The notes beneath the pieces were generated by a model. The model was given only the letters and a program-made list of their open reading frames with translations. It ran no database searches and was not told the DNA's origin. The position numbers and the translations under genes are program-made. From Vespula vulgaris (taxonomy: Eukaryota > Arthropoda > Insecta > Hymenoptera > Vespidae): DNA of 64,000 bases. The DNA is taken from NCBI RefSeq assembly GCF_905475345.1, contig NC_066590.1:5718001-5782000 (forward strand). The letters run 5' to 3'. Positions 15,420 through 24,324 of this stretch are shown piece after piece (the stretch's first letter is position 1; every line of letters begins with the position of its first letter).

Positions 15420-15624
15420 GTACATGTACATATATATCATTTATACATGTATGTATAAACGATAGATATACAAATAAACTGCAAATAAATAGATCAATTA
15501 ACTGTAGGAAAAATGAACGAACGAGAGGATGGAATATTGGAAATGTGAAAAATATTTTTTGTCGGCAGGAAGGGATGCCGCCACGCAAACGGACGATCCG
15601 GGATCACCGGATCACATCAGTTAG
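218..15624 (+). CDS. Class A (rhodopsin-like) orphan GPCR, GPR52/GPR21-like, 3' part of gene
   Basis: Seven-transmembrane receptor of the plasma membrane; ligand not deducible. The model joins 218-372, 923-1070, 11596-11850, 13808-13907, 14821-14944 and 15573-15624, with reading phases agreeing at every junction. It starts inside the protein: the first visible exon is TM4, so TM1-TM3 and the DRY region lie left of the window. Visible in order are TM4, an extracellular loop with one Cys (LACDP, the usual disulfide partner of TM3), TM5, a basic third intracellular loop, TM6, TM7 with NPFLY (the NPxxY motif), helix 8 (NHFRRISREL) and a Cys/Ser-rich tail. The TM7 stretch FLxTWLAxSNSF recalls vertebrate GPR52/GPR21; that family assignment is from memory and less sure than the class A call. 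TM6 lacks the usual CWxP tryptophan. The C-terminal end has several possible forms. Confidence 0.82.
373..922 (+). other. GPCR intron, 550 bp
   Basis: T-rich intron with long pyrimidine runs (480-600, 760-830 and 890-920). It ends in cttctttttttttag, a strong acceptor. Nothing else is seen in it; the 101-103 codon open frames across its start are pyrimidine-tract shadows. Confidence 0.75.
923..1070 (+). CDS. GPCR exon with TM5 and start of intracellular loop 3
   Basis: The first base completes the split Arg codon, giving R-ILACCCFYFPTTMVLMYC, an aromatic and Cys-rich TM5 that carries the conserved helix proline. A basic segment (NKLRLKRVVC) and GGHIER follow. The donor is a perfect gtaagt at 1071, phase 0. 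The 49 full codons contain no stop. Confidence 0.82.
5652..5768. repeat. Compound ATT / GTT / ATT microsatellite
   Basis: A run of ATT, then about 16 GTT units with one GTC interruption, then ATT again with ATC interruptions. 117 bp in the GPCR intron. Confidence 0.9.
6402..6440. repeat. (AAT)n microsatellite
   Basis: About 13 uninterrupted AAT units in the GPCR intron. Confidence 0.9.
6995..7038. repeat. (GA)n microsatellite
   Basis: 22 GA units. It generates false open frames on both strands. Confidence 0.95.
7727..7795. repeat. Compound (AT)n-(AC)n microsatellite
   Basis: About 20 AT units followed by AC units with ATAC interruptions. Confidence 0.95.
7945..7994. repeat. (CT)n microsatellite
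   Basis: CT run with two TTT interruptions. A GA counterpart lies at 8166-8189, so this segment can form an imperfect inverted pair. Confidence 0.9.
9160..9197. repeat. (CTTG)n microsatellite
   Basis: About nine CTTG units with CTTC and CTTA variants. Confidence 0.85.
11028..11135. repeat. (CT)n followed by (ATCTCT)n
   Basis: About 55 bp of CT, then interrupted CT, then six or more hexamer units. 450 bp upstream of the TM6-TM7 exon of the GPCR. Confidence 0.9.
11596..11850 (+). CDS. GPCR exon with TM6, TM7 and helix 8
   Basis: This exon has 85 codons and is phase 0 at both ends (acceptor tgtttcag, donor gtacga). It reads LVAHERRLSTSASRTMAAMS, then TM6 (LGFIVMVTPWTIQEVV), a short loop CTGSKPPPF, TM7 (FLATWLALSNSFWNPFLYWL) and helix 8. 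NPFLY is the NPxxY activation motif. At the CWxP position the sequence is M-V-T-P, so the toggle tryptophan is a valine while the helix-kinking proline is kept. This is the strongest evidence that the gene is a GPCR. Confidence 0.9.
11851..13807 (+). other. GPCR intron, 2.0 kb
   Basis: AT-rich intron. It contains short CT and GA stretches (13260-13300, 13400-13430 and 13536-13575) and ends in ccttttttcttttag. No other coding or RNA signal was seen. Confidence 0.7.
13808..13907 (+). CDS. GPCR cytoplasmic-tail exon with Cys-Cys
   Basis: The exon has 33 codons plus one base (phase 1) and reads LLCRSKPLGPKQHCCATS followed by GGLDVCSISGVDLS. The Cys residues just after helix 8 are plausible palmitoylation sites (inference). 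A second acceptor (tttgcag, exon from 13819) would hit a stop within 14 codons, so the upstream acceptor is preferred. The donor is gtatga at 13908. Phase 1 is shared by three possible downstream acceptors (14821, 15569 and 15641), which allows alternative tails. Confidence 0.75.
13908..14820 (+). other. GPCR intron, 0.9 kb
   Basis: Begins with an ATTT array (13917-13951) and ends with a strong acceptor, gacttttgtttcag. AT-rich, with no other feature seen. Confidence 0.7.
13917..13951. repeat. (ATTT)n microsatellite
   Basis: Eight tetramer units starting 10 bases into a GPCR intron. Confidence 0.9.
14821..14944 (+). CDS. GPCR tail exon, Cys/Ser-rich
   Basis: It enters phase 1 (G+GA) and reads GLERCSMDRCSMARCSSSS then LANNPSPLPWETGHMIRGDV. 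The repeated RCSM units and the serine run look like a phosphorylatable cytoplasmic tail. The donor gtgagg at 14945 splits a Thr codon (phase 2). If it is not spliced, the frame ends at once in TGA (14946-14948), so the donor and the stop overlap. A weaker donor (gtgacg) at 14929 would leave phase 1. The exon also contains TGACGTCA at 14930-14937. Confidence 0.68.
15373..15416. repeat. (TA)n microsatellite
   Basis: 22 TA units in the last GPCR intron, 150 bases before the terminal exon's acceptors. Confidence 0.95.
15569..15624 (+). CDS. GPCR terminal coding exon ending DAATQTDDPGSPDHIS
   Basis: Two acceptors lie 4 bases apart. The one ending 15568 (gtcggcag) fits phase 1 from 13907 and gives SGRDAATQ. 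The one ending 15572 (gcaggaag) fits phase 2 from 14944 and gives TPTDAATQ. Both reach DAATQTDDPGSPDHIS and the TAG at 15622-15624. The segment is much less AT-rich than its surroundings. The same frame stays open for 87 codons beyond the TAG. Confidence 0.55.
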
Positions 15625-15888
15625 TATCGCGTGGCGGCAGGATTCCATCTGCTGATCCAGGGACAAGAACGACGAAGAATGTATGATGGCGAATATTCTT
15701 CGGTCTGGCCGACGGATCTTGTCCCATCATTAGGGGAAAGTTCCCATCAAGACAGGTCTTCTTCTTCTTATCACGAGAACAATGGGACGATCGAAAGCTC
15801 GAAGACTCGCCAACGTTCGCGACGAGAGAGACGCGTCAAATACGCGAGCTTTCTCAGCTTACCCGATCTTGTACCGGACGAATCTTAG
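15625..15888 (+). CDS. Possible C-terminal extension or alternative last exon of the GPCR
   Basis: The 87 codons in frame with the preceding coding segment run from after TAG 15622-15624 to TAG at 15886-15888. The segment contains GEYSSVWPTDLVPSLGESS, a Ser/His stretch, a basic stretch (RQRSRRERR) and ends YASFLSLPDLVPDES. Base composition stays gene-like until the second stop and then turns AT-rich. It could be reached by stop readthrough, or by splicing to the acceptor at 15640 (ggcggcag, phase 1), which skips the TAG and joins exon 13808-13907 in frame. It could also simply be a GC-richer 3' UTR. Confidence 0.4.
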   Translation, partial: YRVAAGFHLLIQGQERRRMYDGEYSSVWPTDLVPSLGESSHQDRSSSSYHENNGTIESSKTRQRSRRERRVKYASFLSLPDLVPDES

Positions 15889-15939
15889 AAATGACGGGAA
15901 GACAAACAATTTTATCATAGAAACTAAGATCTGTTCTCC

Positions 15940-16620
15940 TTATTTTTGACTAAGAGAATGTAAGGCAGAATTTATCGTATAAAAAGAAAATTCGACGGAA
16001 GTACTCGTTTTGTTTTTTTTTTGTTTTTTGCGAAAAAGGAGAACGCAGAATGAGATTTTATGTCGGACGAATGTTAAACAAGTCTTTTATTTTTTTTCTT
16101 TCTTAATTTTACGAAGGAGAACGTAGAATAACATCATTTGTCGGAAGAGCGATAGAATATTTTTTATTTTCTTTACTTTCGTGAAAAGAGAGAGCGACGA
16201 AGTCTGTAGAATAGAGAAATTCGAAGGAAGAACTCGTTCTTTCTTTTTTGTTGTCATTACTGCAAAGTTGAGGAAGATCTTTTGTCAGACGTATTTTAGA
16301 AGTTACGAAGAGTTCATAATTTTTTCGAAGAAAGAAAAAAAACCAAGAGAGAGTTTTTTCTCTATCTATTTTGTTTTTGAGAACTAGAATGTAGGGCAGA
16401 GAATCTATATCGAATAAGGAAATTCGTAGGTAATTTTCTTTTATTTTTCTTTTTCTTTATTACTAAAAAAAGATAACATAAAACAAAATTTCCAGCGATG
16501 AACGGAACGATACGATAGAAGTATTTGTTTCCTTATTTGTTTCTCTTTTCCATTTTTACGAAGAAGGAGAACGTAGAGCAAGATCGGGTCCGCGGTGCCT
16601 GAATGGAGTACGGAGAGACC
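15940..16620. repeat. Degenerate tandem repeats downstream of the GPCR
   Basis: Similar blocks recur. A block with AATGTAAGGCAGA then AAAATTCG starts near 15956 and again (AATGTAGGGCAGA, GGAAATTCG) near 16388. GGAAGTACTCGTT near 15996 resembles GGAAGAACTCGTT near 16226. GGAGAACGCAGAAT near 16038 recurs as GGAGAACGTAGAAT near 16116 and GGAGAACGTAGAGC near 16565. GTCGGACGA and GTCGGAAGA motifs lie between. The spacing suggests a unit of about 430 bp with an internal sub-repeat of about 80 bp. Confidence 0.5.
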
Positions 16621-16796
16621 ACGACGATAATGTCGAATAAAAAATGTCTCTCTCTCTTTATTTATATTATGAATCTCTCTCGTGGAAGGAATTATAAAAC
16701 GCACAATGTACATTTCTTGGAGTATATAATATTAATGCAATGGAGAACAACATCGTAATTAGTAAATCGTAATTCGTAATTCTATGCAATCTCACG

Positions 16797-16826
16797 TTTT
16801 AAATGGCCCATCGAGGCCATTTAAAA
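16797..16826. repeat. Perfect 12-bp inverted repeat, 6-base loop
   Basis: TTTTAAATGGCC, loop CATCGA, then GGCCATTTAAAA. It lies in the 3' flank of the GPCR gene, so it could be an RNA hairpin in a long 3' UTR or a protein-binding palindrome. It is not followed by a U-run terminator, which would not be expected in a eukaryote. Confidence 0.7.
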
Positions 16827-19800
16827 AGCAGTCTTCAAGTTACTAATCAATGTAAATCGTTTGTGGAAATCATTTTTTAGGAAATAATAAAGAATCCTAT
16901 GGAAGTATTTACTTGATGCTGTGATATCGTTAGGATTATCGTCTTATTAGTTTTCTTTTGTAATAAAAGTAGAAATTCAATTAGTTTAGTTTCGATTAGT
17001 TTGTTTTTGAAGATCTTTTTAGTTCTTTTTTTGAAATTTATACAACGACAAGGGTGTCTCGAAACTTCGAGCGTTATCTAACAGCAAAATCATCGAACTA
17101 GCATTAGAAGCATCCACCGTACGAAAGTAATGCAACCAGTGCATTCGTGCGTAAGCTTCTAGATAGCGCTGAATGTAAATCAGATACATACATATACATA
17201 CGTACAAAATTTTCTTTATACAAGTGTTTACTACACGACCTTCTTTATACAAGTAGGGATATTTCTTATCGTTAGAAGTGTTCTTTGAAAGGTGGTTCAA
17301 ACATATGCTCGTTAGATGGCGTTAAAAATTTTTGAAGTATTGAATTTTTTGTTATTTATAGATTTTTAGGTGGGGCGCTTAAATATATTCCGTCTTTTTT
17401 ATTTATAAAATAACTGAAGTAAGTATTTTCAAATCGATACATAATGTTATCGTTTAATTAATATTTTTTAATGAATAGATGTTCTCTGTTGGATAGAAAG
17501 GAAATTCTTGTTTTTAGAGGAATAAAAGCGTTTAAATAAATGTCCAATTAAAAGTTGACGAAAACATTACGATGGATCTCATTTTGTTCGCTCGTAATTA
17601 GCATCTCGTTTAAAAACGAAAGGTATAACATGGATAGTAATAGATTGTACACAAACGTGTATATATAAATATATGAATGAATGTTTATAAAAGATCGCGA
17701 TCAGCGAACATTTAATTACAAATACAGCAAAACAGCAGGTAAATTTGGTGAATGAGTTGTCTCATAAAATATATTTTCTCCTAAAAATAGCTTAATATGT
17801 TTTTATTAGTTTCTTTCTCATTACGTAGACACGCGAAAATTAATAAGCATTTCATAATATTGAAATCAAATATCAATGCCTAAAATCAAATCAATTTTTT
17901 ATTCGAATCAGCTTCTACTATGTTGCATTATAGGTAAACAAGTGTTGATTTTTGAAATATATTTGTATTCAGTGCTTTTAGAAAAATAAAACTTTTCATT
18001 ATTTTGTATAAGTTAATGATAGTCGTTTTTATATGGACAATATTTAGACGTAAATTTTTAATAGATTAACAAAGACATTCTAAAGATTTAAACGTTTATT
18101 ATCTTGTATACATCTTTATCATTCATAAAAACAGAATTATCAGAGGAATTAGAGAGATTGCGATTTATAATTCGTCTATACATTTTTCTCTTCGGCGGCA
18201 GTTTACAAGAAAAATACACGTTAATTACAACGATAGCCCGAGTATTTAACGAGTACCTTTTTAGTGACATCGCTTATTTTCTAAGAAATCGATTTTTCGT
18301 CTGGACTCGTTGTCGGTCGTGATCTCGGACAGATAAATTCTCCGCTGTGGTGAATCGCGTGATATGAAATACGTTCGTTTTTTTCTTTCTTTTTCCTTTT
18401 TTACAGAAAATTTAATATCTTTTCAATGACGATACACTCGTTTACACGCAAAAATATAAATCTCTGGAATAAAATCCTCCCACAGTGAAGAAGTCGACTG
18501 TTTTTTCGTATTTATATACATAACATCGTATTTGTAACTTTTTTCCCTTTTTCTTTTTTTCTTTTTTTAGCTTTTGCATTTTACTTGCGAAGTTTCTTCG
18601 AAAGATAAAAAGATATCCGGACGATCGTCGTGCCAGAAGATAAGAGCTACTGAGAAAAATGTAACACTCACAACCATCTCAATTTTTATTCGATAATTTA
18701 ATCCTCTTATGTAGTTTTCTTTTTGTTTGCAAAAAGATCGTCTTAAAAAGTAACCTACGGAAACGGCCTATGGATTGCTGCTTTATCAACTAAATTCCCT
18801 CATGTCTAGCCGTTTAATTATAGACGATTTTTTTTTTAATTTATCAACAGATTATTTTACATGCGTCTCGTATATAATAACGAAAAGAAATAAGTTCGGT
18901 CCCCGTTGCTTATCGTTAGAGGATTTTTATAATTTACTTTCTTACAGGGATGGCACATGTACTCAAAGACGGAAGTTATCGATAGGACATACGTGTATGT
19001 TCATATAACACACATATATGTTTATATACGTAATATATATGTATATATAAATACGACGTGTCGCTAATCGAAATTAAATCCGAAGTAATCGACGGTGAAA
19101 GCGGTTACCCTGCATGCTAGGAATGATAATTTAATTAAAGTCATAGAAACTTCGAGATGAACTCTCTTCTCCTTTTCTTGAAATTTTAGCCGACTATAGA
19201 AAATTTTTATCGTTGACACAATTACCAGTTGATTTTTACAATAATTTCAAATAATTTGAAAATAATTTAAAATAATTTTAAATAACTTGAAAATGATTTA
19301 TATCGCATAATAAAGTATACAGAATTGAAAGTAGGCGTTCATTGTAAAAGCGATTAGAAGAAGATGATTTAGAAACCTCATATTTCAGAATACGCGAGGA
19401 TTTTCGCAATCGGACCGATTATTATATGTCAAACGTATAGATTTTATTTTCATTTTTTTTTTTTTTTATCGAATAGAAATTTTACAGCACAATGGCTGAA
19501 ATTAAGATAGACTCCGCGGCACATTCAAAAGATTTGAAACGTATTTTGTTTTAAAGTGCGCGTTCACACACACACACACACAGACACGCGCGTACTTACA
19601 CACATACGTACATACATACTCGCATCAAAACGCTCACACTCGCTTTCAAGTTTTTAATACAGAGAGTAAACTACTTATTAAACATTAATAGTATCTGTAC
19701 AAAAGTATAGATTAAGTGTCTTTGTATCTATACAAGACAGACTGATGAACTATGCATAACGTCTGCCTCTCGGTATAGTATAAAATCCATTACTACTTCC

Positions 19801-21152
19801 GATCGCTTATTTAATCGGAGTTTAATTAATTAAACTATACGTTATCTTTTCTTTCTTCTTTTCCTTTCCTTTTCCTTTTTTCTTTTTTTCTTCCTTGGAA
19901 TGTATCGAGAGAAGATGCTTCGATGCTAGTTATCGATCTGGTTAAGGGCGAAACGCAAAAGTGTAATCCTCTCGAAGCGATTAGAATACGTACGATCGTC
20001 TAAGACGATTATTATTATTATAGTCTCTACGTGTTTAGAATAAAAACGAAAGTGAAACGTCTAGATTTAATACGTTTATGATAATTAATTACGATCATTT
20101 TAATCATTTCCTTTTTCTTTTCTTTTCTTCACTTCTCTTCTTTTTTCTTTTTTTTTTTTGGTTTTTCATACGCAAGCTTTCTCTCTTCTTCTATACGCAT
20201 AAAAATTTATCTTTATTATATGTATATTTATTTATTTATATATATATTTTTGTAAAATTATTTACAGCTTATCCATTAATGAGCGTAGAAGTTTAGGATG
20301 TCGACTTTATATAATATTGTCCAACCAACGACCCTGTGTGACTCTTTAAAATTCGTTAAACGCATGTAAATACGCACGAACGTTTGGACACACGTGTCTT
20401 TGCCGTTTCATCCTTCTCCCTTCTACATGTTTTTTAAAAAACACTTCGATATGACTCATTGTTTCTCACTTACAAGTTTGAGTGTTAAGCGTAAAAAGGA
20501 AAAAATCATTGTACAACGAAGATAGAGATACATAAATGCATCTCATTTCGTTCTTAAAGATTTTACGGGAATGTTAATAAGTTTACAAAGTATAGAATAT
20601 TAGATTCATTTTACGACGCTGAATTGTTCTTTAGCGTTGTAAAATGGTTAAGAATGTATCCGATTCTTTAATAATATACATTATATGTCACAAAAGTAAC
20701 AATATAAGAATTTCATTCGAAAAAAGCAAAAAAAAAAGAGAAAAAAAATTAGCAACAATAATGTTTCGCATATTTCTAAACGAAAATCTTTAACTTTTTA
20801 TGTTTTATATACCGAAACGTATCAGAGTATTACAGAAACGATTGGACTGAAATAGAATTTACCCGTATGCTCGAGAGCTAAGGAATTAGCTTAGAAGAAT
20901 GTAGTCTTTTATCGAGTCGAAGTTTTTCGAAGCTTAGAGAACGCTACGAATATCGACGTCGATGTTTGTTTGTGTCTGTGTGTGTGTGTGTTTATGTGCG
21001 TTATGTATGTATATGTATGTATATCTTCTGTATAGAACATCGTGATTCCTAAAGGCATAACGCAACTACGATGATAAACGATCGTTCATGTATTGCCGTA
21101 TTATCGAGTCAGATGATCGTAAAAAAATCGTACTAGATTCAACAACGTCGTA

Positions 21153-21314
21153 TCATCTAATGACGCAAGAGAGATACGCGATTAGAAAGATAATTGCTAT
21201 GTTTAGGCCGAAGGTTTCTGCTGATGAGCAGTAAAGATTGTCTCTGTGATAATAAGTTGCAGGTGGATGTTCATCGCCAGGTTTGCACCATTCGCCTCGA
21301 GCTTTTAGTTCTGC
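21153..21314 (-). CDS. Lmln: M8 peptidase last coding exon with hydrophobic tail
   Basis: It reads AELKARGEWCKPGDEH, a linker with YYHRDNLYCSS, then a hydrophobic end (GLNIAIIFLIAYLSCVI) and TGA at 21153-21155. The tail could be a transmembrane anchor or a GPI-attachment signal, as in other family members. No AATAAA stands out in the first several hundred bases of the 3' flank, so the 3' UTR may be long. Confidence 0.92.
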   Translation of the reverse strand, partial: AELKARGEWCKPGDEHPPATYYHRDNLYCSSAETFGLNIAIIFLIAYLSCVIR

Positions 21315-24275
21315 CTAAAAGAGATTAACGGATTTATAAAATGATTGATAAAAAAGGATAAGTCATTTGGGTAGGGCCATTATTATTCTAATTGGACGTA
21401 GAGCAAGTAGAAATGTCTTACTTGACAGATATCTTTACAGGGTGGACATATCAAAGCTCCTTTATGCAGCCAACCATTTTGAATTATCCTGATTGCTATT
21501 TCTTGACCAGCGTGATAGCAGGTGTAAGTATAGTTTGCCACCTAGAATGAAAGAAATGACATTTAATAATAGATCGTGATTACGTATCCACGTGCAATAA
21601 TAGATACTCTCTGTCTTCGCCAGCGAAATTATTAATGACTTAAGATAATTGCTCATTAAAGTGGTTCACCGACCATAATATGCAGACGACCCGCCTCGCA
21701 TTTGTATTGATAGCAACCAGAGCCCCAATGTTGCCATTGACGTGCCAATTTGCACGTTCTCTCCTCCCACATTTGATTGGTATGATCGAAGCATCTCGAG
21801 TGCGATCCGTATTTCTCGAGAGCGAAATTTTTTTCCGGATCTAATGTGAAAACGTCAAAAATTGTATTTTAAATGTAAAATATCACAGGTGGACTTTTCT
21901 ACGTGAATTTTTATAGATATTCGTGTGTATACATAGTTACTATAGTTTTATACTTACGTGGATTATTATCCTCGTAAAGACAATGAGATCCTCTGACGAC
22001 AATGTTTCGAGCTCGCCACGTAAACTCTTGGATATAAGGACAATAGTCTGCCAGAGACACCGAGCCACCATAGTATTGTTCTTCTCCAGATGGTACGTGT
22101 GGAATCGAATCGAAATTCTATTGAAAATAAGAACGCGATTAGAATTGATATAACTCTAATTTAAATGCAACATGTAAGTATAGATATCTAATGTATACCT
22201 ACTTGATATTTTTTTGGTAAGAGTTGAGAATGTTTTACTAAATTGCACAAAGCTACGGAACTTCGATCATCTGTACACTCGGTTTGCAATGGATCTTGCT
22301 TCACTTTATTGCAGAAAGGATGAATCGATTTTCCCCTAGAAAAGGAAATAAAAGTCTTAGGAAAGTAATAGACGGTGTGAATCGTAACGAGATCTCGCAC
22401 CGATTCCGTACATTTTTCAAAAGCTCTCTTCGTTCTCATCCCAAGAATTTGTATTACTTACTTTTGCACTCTGCTGTTATTCCGATATCCCAGAGAAAGA
22501 GATTTAAGAAAAGAAATATAGAGTTTATGTATTTAGAACAGAGATTGCAGATAAATCGATAGAAAAAAATTAATAATTCAATCGTCTCGAAGTAATAATA
22601 ATAACGATTGTTTCTTATAAAACTTGTATCAGATGAGAAATAAAAATGGAGAAGGAAAACGAAAGAGATGTCGAAAAAAAGGAAAAAAATAGGAAGATGA
22701 ATTTATTTCTTTAAATTATTAAATGAAAGATCTCAGATCTCTCAGGCGACGATTTTACGGGAGTAACTATAGTCAAGTATTAAAGTGCACGATAATCAAG
22801 TTTCTTACGCATTGAACAGCCAAGAAGCAAGAAAACGTGACGATGCTTTTAGCGAAATAGGCTTTCTTTCGAAGAAAAACACGAAACACAAGGAGAAAGA
22901 ATTCATGTCTTACCAGGGATAAGATTTCAATGTGAAAATTCAAAACGTGACTATTCCGACGATAACCATTCAAATATGGTGTCGACTTAAATCCAACGAC
23001 GATACTCACGATAAACGCGACGATTTCGAGGATATCCATTCCTTGCAGGATTTCATAGCAAAATCGCAGCCCAAGTGCTTTCCCCAGCCGAGTTCTTGCG
23101 CCATCGAATAATTTGCACTGTACCAACCGGTATCCTCCATCAAAGCAAGCGTAATCCTCGAATAAACTGGATTTTGAGTGTGCGTACCAGTCATAGCTTC
23201 GTTCTGTCATATAACACAGATTCTTTATCTATTATTTTACGTTTTGTTAGAAAGTATAATAATATTTTATATTTATAAACTACTTATCATAATTTTTTGT
23301 AGACGTAATTAATCGAAATTTAATTCTTTACAATTAATTACGATGAGGTGACAAAACTATTTAATAGAATATCGTAGTAAAGGTCTCGTTCGTATTGTAA
23401 ATATTTATAAATGAAAATAAAAAATTTGTTAATAAAAAAGCTTCGTTATGTAGGATCGCGTTAAATATAGTTCGAATTTCGAAAATTACCAACCTCGAAA
23501 ACCCGCTTTTCCCAATGCGTCAAGGCCGTCCCATCTTCACCCTGGTCTTCGAGTTCTGCACCCTCCAAGTTCGGGCAATTGAAGTGTGCTTGAACTTCGG
23601 CACGAACTCGTGGCGTTACGATCATTTGCATCGACCTCTCGACGTAACCACCGTGCACTTGCCAATATGGCCTCGTTACGGTCTTGATCGTGCTCTCGCT
23701 CCACTGATGCGTTTGCAATCTGCGCACATGCGGTAAATTATTACTTCCTTTTTTTCCCCTTCTTTTTCTCTCATTAATTGCGTTCGTTAATTAAGGTCTT
23801 TTCGCGAAAGAAAAAAAAAACAGGAAAAAAGACTAGCTTTGTCTATCTCTCGTTATGGAATTAATTAAAACGAACTTTTTTCCCTACTATGTATACGACG
23901 ACGCACTTCGAAATTTGAATAAAAATTAAGTTTTATCGTCAACAAGAGTGAGGAAGAGGAGAAGGAGAAAAAGAAAAAAAAAGTAAAGGATCTAAAAATA
24001 TTTCAAGTAGTATAAGAACATTAAAAAGACAGATGTATCCTCTTTAATGAAACTGATATCTTGCTATCTATGGAGAAAAGTATATATGGACATCTTCAAT
24101 AATTTTTCTAATCATCTACGCTAATCTTTAGTGACACGTGTAATCTGACATTATTACGAGGAGAACCAGTAGAGCATTGAAAATATCGCATCCTATGTGA
24201 CAGGCATACTGGTGGTTCGAAAGTCGATTAAAAACCTCTGGAGATATCCAGAGAGTAATTTAATCGCATTCCTCT

Positions 24276-24324
<49 letters not shown>

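Larger units (their letters stand above)
15892..21152. other. Convergent intergenic region, 5.3 kb
   Basis: AT-rich DNA between the 3' ends of the GPCR (+) and the M8 peptidase (-). The first 720 bases hold degenerate repeats. Candidate polyadenylation words on + are AATAAA at 16886-16891 and near 16960. A perfect hairpin lies at 16797-16826. CA/TG tracts occur at 19565-19583 and 20970-21020. The frames at 18104-18322 and 18775-19008 have no recognisable product. No tRNA was seen. Confidence 0.6.
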
